NCBI GenBank assembly: GCA_945871445.1
Contig: CAMBWI010000005.1
Location: 1-63,732, forward strand
Source: Singulisphaera sp. GP187
Lineage (GTDB): Bacteria; Planctomycetota; Phycisphaerae; Phycisphaerales; SM1A02
Direction of reading: 5' to 3'
Length of the DNA: 63,732 nucleotides
Positions within the stretch are counted from its first letter, which is position 1; each line of letters begins with the position of its first letter. Below are positions 8,109 through 16,859 of this stretch, piece after piece. The notes below the pieces were generated by a model. It was not told the origin of the DNA and made no database searches. It saw only the letters and a program-made list of their open reading frames with translations. A program made the translations under genes and the position numbers.

Positions 8109-9437
8109 TTATGGCGCGGTCAAAGATTTCGTTGAAGCAGGTGATGATGTTGAAGAGGTGCTTGGTCGTGGCGTTGAATCAGCAGGCGGAAGTGTGAATA
8201 ACAATGCACCACCAGGTGTAATCCCTTCGCGCTCGTTTTGTGGACGCGCAATGACGACTCGTCGACCATCCGCGCGAATTCCAACTCCCCATCGTGCTGA
8301 AGTCACTGGAACATTCGGTTGAAGGCGAAGTGACTCGGACCACAATCCATTACTGTCTTTGACGAATGCTCCGACATAGCCAGGATTTTTATCTGAAATG
8401 AGCGCGGTTGGATCGCCAACGATGATTCGGTCGTCAGCGATTGCGAGCGAGATTCCCCAACCAATGCCTGGAGTCACATCAATCAGTGGATTCAATTCGC
8501 CGTCAAAGACCCAACCAGTTTGGTCACGCCGATAGACCAACACTGCAGATCCTTGTCCTGTGACTTGTGAAAATCTGACTGCGATCAGAGAATCGCTCGA
8601 TGCAACAGTTGTGCCGAAGCCAAGATAATCCGAACGATCTTGCGGTGGCTTCAACATTCCATCAATCCCCCACATTCCATCAGCGTTCAGTCGATAGACG
8701 ACGACAACCGAATCACCGCCGACAACTAAAGGCTGCTTCGGTGATGCGACAATTGCTTTGGGACATCCAATGACGATTTGTCCTGAAGTCATAGAGATTG
8801 CAGCGCCAAAAAATGTCGGCGTCAAAGAGAGATCGAGTTGAAGAGATCCAAGTCCCTTCCAACCATCGACCCCACGCTTGAATAGAAAAACTTTTGGCGA
8901 AGGAATGACGGTTCTAGATTTCTCGCCCAGCACGCGCATATCGACGGTTGAAATCGCCGCAATCACTCCGTCTGATGCGATGACTCCGCCGAACGCAGGT
9001 TCTGGAAAGCCAATCGGCGGCTCAAGCAAACCGCTCTGCTTCCATCCTGAATTGGTAATAGCTGTTTCAAATGTGGCAACCGTGCTGCTTGCGCCATCAC
9101 GACGATCTTGGGAAACAAGCATCACACTTCCAACCATAGTCATGCGCTGCAGAACCATCAACCCCCGTTGCGTATTATCGACAGATTGCATCTCGCGAAA
9201 GGGTTTCCATTCTCCAGTTGGCTGGAACTCGAAAGTTGCAATTTGTCCAACTGATCCACCATCCTTCGAAGGATCAGGACCCGTTGCAACGACTCGATCT
9301 CCAGAGATTGCGACGAGCATTCCAAATGTGGGCGAAACTGTTGGCGAAGGCGCATCGAGAATCGCAGTTTGGCTGATTGTTGGAATAGGCGGCACAGAAA
9401 GTGCGGCACCGATGATGATGGAAGAGAAAAAGAGCAT
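8109..9437 (-). CDS. Secreted FG-GAP-type beta-propeller protein
   Basis: A 442-residue protein with an N-terminal hydrophobic signal peptide (about 1-16) and roughly seven repeats of the pattern FG..VA..G..I.VG.P....G.V..F, as found in FG-GAP/integrin-like propellers (for example FGMLVAISGDRVVATGP, then WGISLAIADDRIIVGDP). Such proteins are exported and mostly bind partners or surfaces; no catalytic motif is seen. The C-terminus is a Ser/Thr/Pro-rich tail. The start is supported by TATAGA 8 nt upstream. The gene is divergent from the cyclase-repeat gene at 9537, also predicted secreted. Confidence 0.8.
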   Translation of the reverse strand: MLFFSSIIIGAALSVPPIPTISQTAILDAPSPTVSPTFGMLVAISGDRVVATGPDPSKDGGSVGQIATFEFQPTGEWKPFREMQSVDNTQRGLMVLQRMTMVGSVMLVSQDRRDGASSTVATFETAITNSGWKQSGLLEPPIGFPEPAFGGVIASDGVIAAISTVDMRVLGEKSRTVIPSPKVFLFKRGVDGWKGLGSLQLDLSLTPTFFGAAISMTSGQIVIGCPKAIVASPKQPLVVGGDSVVVVYRLNADGMWGIDGMLKPPQDRSDYLGFGTTVASSDSLIAVRFSQVTGQGSAVLVYRRDQTGWVFDGELNPLIDVTPGIGWGISLAIADDRIIVGDPTALISDKNPGYVGAFVKDSNGLWSESLRLQPNVPVTSARWGVGIRADGRRVVIARPQNEREGITPGGALLFTLPPADSTPRPSTSSTSSPASTKSLTAP

Positions 9438-9445
9438 TCGTCAAT

Positions 9446-9451
9446 TCTATA
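9446..9451 (-). promoter_or_regulatory. -10-like box TATAGA, FG-GAP gene
   Basis: TATAGA on the minus strand lies 8 nt before ATG 9437, with no ribosome-binding site between. It fits the leaderless pattern seen at other first genes in this window. Confidence 0.45.
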
Positions 9452-9524
9452 CAATCGACTTCAGCGCAGAAACTGAAAGATTGATTTTGTTTTGATTCAT
9501 CGATAAAAGCCGAGAGACACTCCA

Positions 9525-9530
9525 TATAAT
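9525..9530 (+). promoter_or_regulatory. Consensus -10 TATAAT, cyclase-repeat gene
   Basis: A perfect TATAAT ends 6 nt before ATG 9537. Normal -10 spacing would place the transcription start at the A of the ATG. No good -35 hexamer is seen at 17 bp. Confidence 0.55.
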
Positions 9531-9536
9531 TTATGA

Positions 9537-10928
9537 ATGACTTTTTTGGCTTATTTACTGTCGGTTGGGTTCACTTCGATCTGCCTTACCGCTCCCGATG
9601 ATGGCGCTGCGAAGCAAAGTCCATTCACAGAACCGACGGTTCCACTTGATGCTCGAGTCGCGAAAACGAAAGTGACTGAACAAACGCTACCTGCCCTTCC
9701 AAGTGCAATCGCGCAACCCCTGCCGGCCATTCATCGAATCAGTCTCGATGCGAAGGAAGTTCCATGCTCTGCGAAATCGTGGGCAGATGCTCGACGTGCG
9801 ATTGAACTTGGACTCGCTCGACTTCGATCGACGCAAGATGTGAGTGGCGGATGGATGGTTGCAAAGCCTGTCGTTGGAACAGATCAGAAGAAACCTTCGA
9901 GTGCAGCGGCAACAGCAGTGACGGCACTTGGATTAAAGGCATTCGCACAAACAGATCGAATTCCAACGAATGATTCAACTGCCAAAAAAGCGCGAGACTT
10001 TGTGCGCGAGCGACTTGGTGGAATTGGCAATCAATTCGATCCTGATGCAGAAGGTGGGCTTGGAAATTATGTGGCATGTGCAGTCACCAGCGGACTTGCA
10101 GCCGTTGATGATCCTTCTGATCGACCATTGATCGAGACGAGCGTTCAGTGGCTCACGCGACAACAATGGGATCAAAGCGAAGGCGTCTCGCCGCGCATGG
10201 ATTGGTTTGGAGGAAGCGGATATGGGAAATGGGGACGACCAGACTTATCAAATACACAATTGATGCTTGATGCGCTTCATGATGCGCAAGTTTCGCCCGA
10301 AGATCCAGCAGTTCAGCGTGCGCTTGTGTTCTTGACCCGCACTCAGAATCTTGCGCAGTCAAATTCCGCAGAGTGGGCACAAGTTGGCGCGAATGATGGT
10401 GGCTTTATTTATACCCCTGCCAACGGTGGCGAAAGTTTTTCCAGCGAAGCCGAAGGACAAGGTCGATATGGAGAGAAAATTCCACAAGGACAACCCCGCT
10501 CTCTGAAGAGTTATGGATCGATGACCTATTCGGGCTTCAAGAGTTTGCTGTATGCGGGTCTTTCAAGCGATGATCCTCGCGTGCGCGCTGCGTATGACTG
10601 GATTCGTAAGCACTGGACATTTGCAGAAAATCCTGGAGTTGGCCAACAGGGATATTTTTATTATGTGCACGCACTTTCACGCGCCCTCTTGGCGGCACGA
10701 CAAGATGTAGTGACAGATGCGACGGGCGTTGATCATCAATGGCGTGATGAATTGATCGCAGCGCTTATCGCAAAGCAGAAACCAGATGGTTCGTGGGTGA
10801 ATGAATCCTCTCGTTGGGAGGAATCAAATGCTGATCTCTGCACGATCTATTGCTTACTTGCTCTCGAAGAGGCGATCAAACCTGCGAGACCTTCGACGCC
10901 AGCGGCGCAGACGAAGTCGCAACAGTAA
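9537..10928 (+). CDS. Secreted prenyltransferase/squalene-cyclase repeat protein
   Basis: A 463-residue protein with a signal peptide (about 1-19) and an alpha/alpha toroid made of terpene-cyclase-type repeats, for example ARLRSTQDVSGGWM, WLTRQQW, FLTRTQN...GGF and LIAKQKPDGSWVNES. The DxDD motif of true squalene-hopene cyclases is absent, and the exported toroid proteins of planctomycetes have unknown function, so no enzyme activity is assigned. TATAAT 6 nt upstream supports ATG 9537. Its last 53 bp overlap the 3' end of convergent ctaA. Confidence 0.82.
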   Translation: MTFLAYLLSVGFTSICLTAPDDGAAKQSPFTEPTVPLDARVAKTKVTEQTLPALPSAIAQPLPAIHRISLDAKEVPCSAKSWADARRAIELGLARLRSTQDVSGGWMVAKPVVGTDQKKPSSAAATAVTALGLKAFAQTDRIPTNDSTAKKARDFVRERLGGIGNQFDPDAEGGLGNYVACAVTSGLAAVDDPSDRPLIETSVQWLTRQQWDQSEGVSPRMDWFGGSGYGKWGRPDLSNTQLMLDALHDAQVSPEDPAVQRALVFLTRTQNLAQSNSAEWAQVGANDGGFIYTPANGGESFSSEAEGQGRYGEKIPQGQPRSLKSYGSMTYSGFKSLLYAGLSSDDPRVRAAYDWIRKHWTFAENPGVGQQGYFYYVHALSRALLAARQDVVTDATGVDHQWRDELIAALIAKQKPDGSWVNESSRWEESNADLCTIYCLLALEEAIKPARPSTPAAQTKSQQ

Positions 10929-12252
10929 ATCTCCTCCACCATGCGGCGATCATCACGCTCGTTGCCAAGAGCAATGCACCTGTGACTTGATGCAGGCTGG
11001 TGAAGATAACTTCGGTCATTGGAATCTCTGCAGTCTTGCGAGTGACGACCAGAACCAATGCGCCGATACCGAATGCGATTTGAATCCCGACGAGCATCAG
11101 AATGCCGTGACCGAGTTGAGGAATCGGTCGCAGAAATTTCGGAATATTCATTGCACGCATTCCAACCATAAGCGTGCAGATCAATGCGACTGCCGCCCAT
11201 GTCAAATGCAAGTGCATCGCCCATTTGGGATGTGTCGGTGGACCATCAAGAACTGGAATTTGATAATGGCGATACATCGCACCGGAAATCAATTGCAGAA
11301 GAAGAACCACAACAAGAATACCGCTCAATCGCCGACCTTTGGATGCGTCGCCATCAACTCGAACAAAATCTCCTTTCCAACGACGACCGCAGAGGATTGC
11401 GATCAAACAGAATGTTGCAAAGACAATTTGGCCAAAGACACCGTGCGCAACTGCGAGTGGAACGCTCGGCGCAAGATTGGCTGCGTCTTGGGAAAGCGTG
11501 ATGTGACCAGTGACACGCAGTCCACCCATCAAACCTTGGACGCACACCATCAGAAATCCAATGAGCGCAAGAGATCGCACCAGCCGACCACTTTCGAAAC
11601 GCGCCACGAGCACGAGAAGCGTGATCGCTGAAAGTCCAACAAGCATTCCGTAGAGTCGATGCGCATGTTCGTAATACACGCCACCTTTCATTTGCGAGAT
11701 TGGATAGAGAAGCATGTTGTGCCCAAATGAATTCGGCCAATCTGGAACTGCAAGTCCTGCTTCTAATCCTGTGACAAGTCCGCCCGTCACGAGCAAAAGA
11801 AAAATCGTCGCTGCTGTGATGACACCGAACAGAGCAGTCGCAGGGAACTTTGATTGCCAACGCAAACCGCTGCCGCCGACCGCGCCACCGATTGCTGCGC
11901 AAATCAAGCTTGCCGCGTAGAGACCTCCGACCCAAATCGCCAGCTGAAACCAAAGATCACTGCCAGTCTCGCGGCCAAAGAGACTGCCGACAACTAATAA
12001 GTTGACCGTCGCAGATACAAACCCGATCTTTATTCCTGCTCGTGCGCCATCAATTCGTCCGAATGTCGATGTCAAGCGACCCGCGATTAGACCGCCAAAG
12101 AAGAGGGCGAGAAACATGGCTCCAAAGAGAATCTCCCCCGCCACAACTCCTGGGCGCATCATTGCGACATAACCAATCGCCCACATAACGACTGTTGTCG
12201 CAAATCCAAGAGCGAGATGAAGTCCGCGACGATCAGATGAGGGCTCGTGCAT
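10876..12252 (-). CDS. ctaA: Heme A synthase (CtaA/COX15) with N-terminal membrane extension
   Basis: A 458-residue membrane protein. The C-terminal part (about residue 145 onward) is the CtaA/COX15 family, which oxidises heme O to heme A for the oxidase encoded downstream. Visible family features are GGLVTGLEAGLAVPDWP, the ligand-bearing helix YYEHAHRLYGM, and later helices with conserved His (AVAHGVFGQ, HLHLTWA, SLHQVTGALLL). Residues 1-130 form an extra four-helix module not needed in ordinary CtaA, which explains the length above the usual 300-350. It is divergent from ctaB. ATG 12252 has TATAGA 7 nt upstream. Confidence 0.9.
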   Translation of the reverse strand: MHEPSSDRRGLHLALGFATTVVMWAIGYVAMMRPGVVAGEILFGAMFLALFFGGLIAGRLTSTFGRIDGARAGIKIGFVSATVNLLVVGSLFGRETGSDLWFQLAIWVGGLYAASLICAAIGGAVGGSGLRWQSKFPATALFGVITAATIFLLLVTGGLVTGLEAGLAVPDWPNSFGHNMLLYPISQMKGGVYYEHAHRLYGMLVGLSAITLLVLVARFESGRLVRSLALIGFLMVCVQGLMGGLRVTGHITLSQDAANLAPSVPLAVAHGVFGQIVFATFCLIAILCGRRWKGDFVRVDGDASKGRRLSGILVVVLLLQLISGAMYRHYQIPVLDGPPTHPKWAMHLHLTWAAVALICTLMVGMRAMNIPKFLRPIPQLGHGILMLVGIQIAFGIGALVLVVTRKTAEIPMTEVIFTSLHQVTGALLLATSVMIAAWWRRFTVATSSAPLASKVSQV

Positions 12253-13227
12253 TGCTCCTTCTATACTAGTTCGATCGAAGACGTCGCGACAATCTCAAAC
12301 TTGGCTCGGACTTTGCCAACACTTGGAGCGCTTGCGAAAGTGCGACTAAATGCGTTGGTTCTCGTCACCACTGGCGTTGGATTTATTGTCTCAACATCAT
12401 CGACACCAAATTTGACTTTGCTTGCGTGGACGATGGTTGGAACTGCGGCATCTGCGGCAAGTGCGTCAATGTTCAATCAACTCATTGAAAGTCGCCGCGA
12501 TGCAATGATGATCCGCACCGAACAAAGGCCACTTCCGCAGCAGCACATCAGCCGCCCTTTGGTCTTTCTCATGTCTGTTGCGCTTGCGTATATCGGATGG
12601 GCGATTCTGATTTGGAAGGCAGGATGGATTCCAGCTGCGCTGGCGACAGGAAACATTGCGTTGTATGCGCTGATCTATACGCCGCTCAAGCCAATCACAT
12701 CAATGAACACGATCATTGGTGCAATATGTGGCGCTATTCCACCGCTCGTTGGATGGACCGCTGCAACAGGTTCGTTCTCACCTGGCGGATGGGTGATCGC
12801 TGGACTTCTCTTCGTCTGGCAATTGCCACACTTTATGGCGCTCGCATGGATGTACCGCGAAGATTATGCGCGTGGCGGATTCAAGATGTTGCCAGCGGTT
12901 GACCCAAGCGGACAAGTCACTGCGCAAACAATGGTGTTGACATCTCTCATCTTGGTTCCGCTTGGATTGCTGGTGACTGTCTATGGCGTTGCGGGTTGGT
13001 GGTTCGCAATCGTTTCAATCATTCTGGGATGTTGGATGATCTTCGAAAGTTTGCGCTTTCTTCAATTGCGAAGTGATGCGGCAGCACGCCGAGTCTTTTT
13101 CGCAAGCATCACATATCTGCCGTTGCTTTTGCTTGCAATCGTCATTGACCGCGGATCGGTTTCGCCAAGCGCAGCGCTGCGAAATGCTCCTGTGTTTATT
13201 GCACCTGACGAAAAGATTCCTCAATGA
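12247..13227 (+). CDS. ctaB: Heme O synthase (protoheme IX farnesyltransferase)
   Basis: A UbiA-family polytopic enzyme (up to 326 residues) that farnesylates heme B to heme O, the substrate of CtaA. It has the KVRLN entry motif, the first Asp/Asn-rich motif as NQLIESRRDAMMIRT.QRPLP, and the second loop motif YREDYARGGFKMLP, all typical of CtaB/CyoE. The GTG start at 12247 overlaps the divergent ctaA start; TTG 12301 would give the more usual 13 residues before KVRLN. It overlaps the next gene by ATGA. Confidence 0.92.
   Translation: MHCSFYTSSIEDVATISNLARTLPTLGALAKVRLNALVLVTTGVGFIVSTSSTPNLTLLAWTMVGTAASAASASMFNQLIESRRDAMMIRTEQRPLPQQHISRPLVFLMSVALAYIGWAILIWKAGWIPAALATGNIALYALIYTPLKPITSMNTIIGAICGAIPPLVGWTAATGSFSPGGWVIAGLLFVWQLPHFMALAWMYREDYARGGFKMLPAVDPSGQVTAQTMVLTSLILVPLGLLVTVYGVAGWWFAIVSIILGCWMIFESLRFLQLRSDAAARRVFFASITYLPLLLLAIVIDRGSVSPSAALRNAPVFIAPDEKIPQ
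12260..12267. promoter_or_regulatory. Overlapping divergent -10-like boxes of ctaA and ctaB
   Basis: TATAGA on the minus strand (12265-12260) is 7 nt before the ctaA ATG. TATACT on the plus strand (12262-12267) overlaps it and could serve ctaB. If the latter is used, ctaB would start at TTG 12301 rather than GTG 12247. Confidence 0.4.
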
Positions 13228-14420
13228 CAGTGGATGATCCTGCAAAAAAGGCCCGACTGACATTTGCTGCGGGAGGCTGGGTGATTCTTTTGGCACTCAT
13301 CCTGGTGGTTGGGATCACGGCATTTGCATTTCTTGGACCGATGCGCGGAGAAAAACTTATTGGCGATGGACGCGATCCGACAACGTATGGCTTTGATCTG
13401 AGTCATCTTTCTATACCAAAGGAATCGCTATATGGCAGCGGTAATCCTCGCGATTTTCTGCGCTCACTTGATGCACCAACTGTAATCCCAGGATCAGAAA
13501 TCGCACCGAGGAACGAATCTGAGCGGATAAAATATGCTGTTTCTACTGATCGAGTCATCGGCATCACTGTGAATGGCGAATCGCGCGCGTATCCACTGCA
13601 GATGATGAATGTGCACGAAATCGTGAATGACACACTTGGTGGTGTTTCGATTGCGGTGACATACAGCCCACTCTGCGATAGCGCTGTCATTTTCAATCGA
13701 CAGATCAGAGGATCGATTATCAAATTTGGTGTCAGTGGATTGTTGGTGAACAGCAATCTGGTGATGTACGAAACGCCAGACGCACCAATTGCGACTGCAG
13801 AGAAAAATCCGACGGCAAATTATATCTCCAGCCTTTGGTCACAACTTGCGTTCCGTGCAATTGCTGGACCAGAATCTGCAAAGGAGACTTCGCTGATCTT
13901 GATGCCAGGAACACAAGTTTGTACATGGGCAGCGTGGTTTTTGTTGCATCCAGAGACGACCATTGCTCTACCGAATGAATCCGACAAGCGACGTATCAAG
14001 GGAACAGATTATGAGCGTTATTGGAGAGAAGGCAAAGTCAATTTTCCAATCGTGTCGCTTGAAAAAATCGACCAGAGCGATCGAACAATTCCATTCGTTG
14101 AAATCGCGCCGTCAGTCGCTCCATTGCTTGATGCGGGCATGGGAACGATGACCATGATTATCGCAGTGCAATATCCAAATGGATGGAAAATCATTCCTTT
14201 GGCAACGCTGCCGAAATTTATTGACACCGAGACCTTTATGTCTAATTCATCGACTCTTGGCGTTCGCATTCAATGGCGAATCGTGCCGCAGCGTGGAGCG
14301 CTGGTTCAAGAAGTGGATCTGATGCCGATTATGGTTCCCTGCCGATGGTTTGCGTGGGAAGCGTTTCATCCGACACGCGCTGAAATGAAATCGCTGCAGA
14401 TTGAGACTTCACTTGACTGA
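13224..14420 (+). CDS. DUF3179 membrane-anchored protein
   Basis: A 398-residue protein with one N-terminal membrane span (about 17-38) and a large extracytoplasmic DUF3179 domain: GITVNGESRAYPLQMMNVHE, then IAVTYSPLCDSAVIF, where the Cys sits in the family's usual TYCPLC-like site. The family has no proven biochemical role. It is translationally coupled to ctaB (ATGA at 13224), so a link to oxidase assembly or redox/copper chemistry can be suggested from position only. Confidence 0.8.
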   Translation: MTVDDPAKKARLTFAAGGWVILLALILVVGITAFAFLGPMRGEKLIGDGRDPTTYGFDLSHLSIPKESLYGSGNPRDFLRSLDAPTVIPGSEIAPRNESERIKYAVSTDRVIGITVNGESRAYPLQMMNVHEIVNDTLGGVSIAVTYSPLCDSAVIFNRQIRGSIIKFGVSGLLVNSNLVMYETPDAPIATAEKNPTANYISSLWSQLAFRAIAGPESAKETSLILMPGTQVCTWAAWFLLHPETTIALPNESDKRRIKGTDYERYWREGKVNFPIVSLEKIDQSDRTIPFVEIAPSVAPLLDAGMGTMTMIIAVQYPNGWKIIPLATLPKFIDTETFMSNSSTLGVRIQWRIVPQRGALVQEVDLMPIMVPCRWFAWEAFHPTRAEMKSLQIETSLD

Positions 14421-14424
14421 AAGA

Positions 14425-14781
14425 GCTACGGAATTGCATAAGTTGGCAGTCGTAGAAACGCGGAAGTGAGCAGCCACGGAATTACAAAGGTGGGCAGCCG
14501 TGGAAAGTTCTCTCGGGGCTCAAACAGTCCTCGGCGACCGACACGATCCGATTTGTGAAATTTTTTTCGCAAGTGTCGTCGGCCGCCTGCGGAACTCGCC
14601 CGAGAGAACTTTCCAGCGGCTGGACACGCAAGTAGAAGTGCGACTGAAATAGCCGCGGAATCAAGGCCACAGAATCGCAAAAATGGGCAGTCGCTGGGTA
14701 CGCAAGTGCAAGTGCGACAGATTGGAAATACTGTGAAGCGAGAATTTGATTCGCCAACGGTGGCTGCGATTTCGAGAACGC
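14425..14781. repeat. Modular intergenic repeat, locus 1 (A-H-A-R)
   Basis: The 361-bp gap between convergent genes (DUF3179 ending 14420, coxC-like ending 14782) is filled by diverged A units (signatures CGGAATTGCATAAGT and ACGCAAGTAGAAGTGCGAC), one hairpin cassette H (14498-14616) and the end module R (about 14692-14770, signature GCGAGAATTTGATTCGCCA). The same modules occur at 42531-43190 and, inverted, at 49944-50445. No coding sequence is supported here. Confidence 0.85.
14498..14616 (+). repeat. Hairpin cassette H, copy 1
   Basis: A 119-bp unit with a perfect 17-bp inverted repeat near its ends: TGGAAAGTTCTCTCGGG (14501-14517) and its complement at 14599-14615. The flanking CAGCCG and CGGCTG extend the pairing. 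The inner arms are conserved in all five copies; about 30 central bases differ between loci. Confidence 0.85.
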
Positions 14782-15318
14782 TCAGCGCGATCCAAACCAC
14801 AGCGTGGCATACAGCGCAACCCAAATGACATCGAGTGAATGCCAATACATACCACACAGCACAATCCCATTATGACGCGCAGCGCCATAAAAGCCTTCAG
14901 TTGCACGACGCGCAACAAATCCCAGTGCAAATAATCCACCGATGATGTGCAAAACATGCAGTGCAGTCAAGACGTAAAAAGTCCATGCGTACAAGTTCTC
15001 GTCGATGCTGACATTGTTCATCCACATTGACCACCAAGCTTCGCCTTGCAGCAGAACGAAGAGAAAACCGAGCCAATATGTCACGCTTGCAAAGCGCGCG
15101 CAACCCTTCGTGTCATCGCGCCTCGCTCTCACGAGACATTGATGCAGTGTCACGCTCGATGCAAAGAGAACAATGGTGCTGACGATCAATGTGTGTGGTA
15201 AGCCAGCTTCTGTTGAGGGGCGCCACGGCGCTTGCATATGCGGGTTTAGTCGAACAACGATGTACCCCAAAATCGTTGACACAAAGACCATGCCCACAAC
15301 GACAATGAAAATCCACAT
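14782..15318 (-). CDS. Cytochrome c oxidase subunit III-like protein (second copy)
   Basis: At least 178 residues of a heme-copper oxidase subunit III protein, with five helices and the motif GEAWW...LTALHVLHIIGGL. It is the last gene of the oxidase operon and a paralogue of coxC at 15879. Coding-like sequence continues upstream in frame (FTLPQRDPFDDPIQSERAAR then IGMWIF) to a stop at 15457-15459 without an ATG, GTG or TTG, so the real start may be an unusual codon (CTG 15402 or ATT 15399, read on the minus strand) or the frame may be disturbed. ATG 15318 is the first standard start. It supports oxidase assembly or stability rather than catalysis. Confidence 0.82.
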   Translation of the reverse strand: MWIFIVVVGMVFVSTILGYIVVRLNPHMQAPWRPSTEAGLPHTLIVSTIVLFASSVTLHQCLVRARRDDTKGCARFASVTYWLGFLFVLLQGEAWWSMWMNNVSIDENLYAWTFYVLTALHVLHIIGGLFALGFVARRATEGFYGAARHNGIVLCGMYWHSLDVIWVALYATLWFGSR

Positions 15319-15437
15319 TCCAATGCGAGCAGCTCGCTCACTCTGAATCGGATCATCAAATGGGTCTCTCTGAGGGAGAGTAAATATGCTGGCTCCAATC
15401 AGTCCGAGCGCGATGCACTCGGTACTACAGGAAAAAC

Positions 15438-15857
15438 TTACGGATTCAGTTCGGGCTTAAATCTTGCAACTGGCGCACCTGGTGCGTTCGCATCGAGTGT
15501 CTCTTGTGCAACAGGCGGATTACCTGTGTATTGAGTTGCGCGATACTGACTCGTGTCCAGAACGGAGAACGCCATCATCAAGATGACGAAAATGATGCAT
15601 CCGATAAAGACCAATAAATTGAACGGGCGATCCCAGCGCAAATGCATGAAGAAACAAGCGACGAGTGCGGCTTTAACGACTGCGATTCCAATAGCAACCC
15701 ACAAATTAAATTCACCGATGTCGATGTACCGAACAGCAACGGTTATAACGGTCAGAACTAAAAGCGCTGATGCCGTCGCAACCAAAGTTGAAACTGGGAC
15801 AAGGTGACCAACCAGAGGGTGTCCTTCGTTGGCCGTGTTTGAATGTGAATGGGTCAT
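15438..15857 (-). CDS. coxD: Cytochrome c oxidase subunit IV (CoxD/CyoD type)
   Basis: A 139-residue protein with three predicted helices and the prokaryotic COX4 pattern (LWVAIGIAVVKAALVACFFMHLRWDRPFN). It is a small accessory subunit of caa3-type oxidases. It lies between the two subunit III genes. The N-terminus is His-rich and the C-terminus is a Pro/Ala-rich extension of about 40 residues on the far side of the last helix. Confidence 0.88.
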   Translation of the reverse strand: MTHSHSNTANEGHPLVGHLVPVSTLVATASALLVLTVITVAVRYIDIGEFNLWVAIGIAVVKAALVACFFMHLRWDRPFNLLVFIGCIIFVILMMAFSVLDTSQYRATQYTGNPPVAQETLDANAPGAPVARFKPELNP

Positions 15858-15878
15858 ATGTTGTCGCCGTAAGTCAAA

Positions 15879-16859
15879 TTAATGAATGAGATAGAAAAGC
15901 GGGAAAAGAAAAATCCAAACAAGATCCACGATGTGCCAATACAAACCAACAAGATCGACAGGCGTGAAATAGTTCGGTCCGAAATCACCTCGTGTTGCGC
16001 GATAAATCAGCATTCCGATTACCACCATTCCCACAATGACGTGAAAACCGTGCAAGCCAGTCATTGCGTAATAGATTGCGAAGAACATATGAGTATTCGG
16101 CGGCATATTTGGATCTTCAAGATGCGCGGCAGGAATTTGACTCGGTATGACATCGAAGGTGACTGCTGAAGCGGAATTGACAACACCTGCACCGAGTCCA
16201 CCTGGACCTATTGACGCAGGCTTAATGACAGAAGCATCAACAGCTGGACGCGCGCCGATCATCGGGACTCCAGTTGGAGCAGAATTGACAGGAGCAGGAA
16301 CTGCTGCGGGAGCAGGAGCTGGAGCGTGGGCGAGTGCAACTGATTCTGCCTCTCCAATTGCATCGTGCGGGGGTATGTAAAAGCTAGGGCCCCAAACCAA
16401 ATTGTCGTGAATCTTGTGCGAATACTCGAAATATTTGATGACCAAGAATCCCGCAGCGCCTGCCATTGTCAACCAAAGACAAACAACTAAAGCGATGCGC
16501 TTGCCACGTTGAGCGAAGTACACGCCGAGCGCCATAGTGAGACTGGAAAGAATCAGCACGCACGTGTTGACTCCACCCATCACAGTGTCGAGATAGTGAC
16601 TGCCATAAGAGAAGACTTCTGGAAATCGACTTCTCAGAACGGCATACGCGACAAAGAGTGCACCGAAGAACAGAACTTCGGTGGCGAGAAAGAGCCACAT
16701 TCCAAGCTTTGCGCTATCGAACTGCTGAACAGGAGTTTCGAAATGATGCGCCAAGAATGGATACTTGGAGTGCTCTGCTGAACCATGTCCATGTCCATCT
16801 GCATGACCCGCATCAGCGTGACTCGAGTGTCCATCATGTGGAACACTTGCGTGACTCAT
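15879..16859 (-). CDS. coxC: Cytochrome c oxidase subunit III with large loop insertion
   Basis: A 326-residue subunit III. The N-terminus is His/Gly/Asp-rich. Helices carry family motifs ([48 protein letters not shown]). Between the N-terminal three-helix block and TGLHGFHV there is an insertion of about 80 residues (roughly 160-245) rich in Ala, Pro, Val and Gly, absent from ordinary subunit III, probably an extramembrane loop. It overlaps coxA by ATGA at 16856-16859. Confidence 0.92.
   Translation of the reverse strand: MSHASVPHDGHSSHADAGHADGHGHGSAEHSKYPFLAHHFETPVQQFDSAKLGMWLFLATEVLFFGALFVAYAVLRSRFPEVFSYGSHYLDTVMGGVNTCVLILSSLTMALGVYFAQRGKRIALVVCLWLTMAGAAGFLVIKYFEYSHKIHDNLVWGPSFYIPPHDAIGEAESVALAHAPAPAPAAVPAPVNSAPTGVPMIGARPAVDASVIKPASIGPGGLGAGVVNSASAVTFDVIPSQIPAAHLEDPNMPPNTHMFFAIYYAMTGLHGFHVIVGMVVIGMLIYRATRGDFGPNYFTPVDLVGLYWHIVDLVWIFLFPLFYLIH

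Noticed and set aside
14426-14957. Several long open frames inside and next to the first modular repeat array (for example on the minus strand 14426-14857)
   Set aside because: They run through the repeat modules and into the 3' part of the subunit III gene in the wrong frame; similar frames appear in every array copy, and the translations have no family features.
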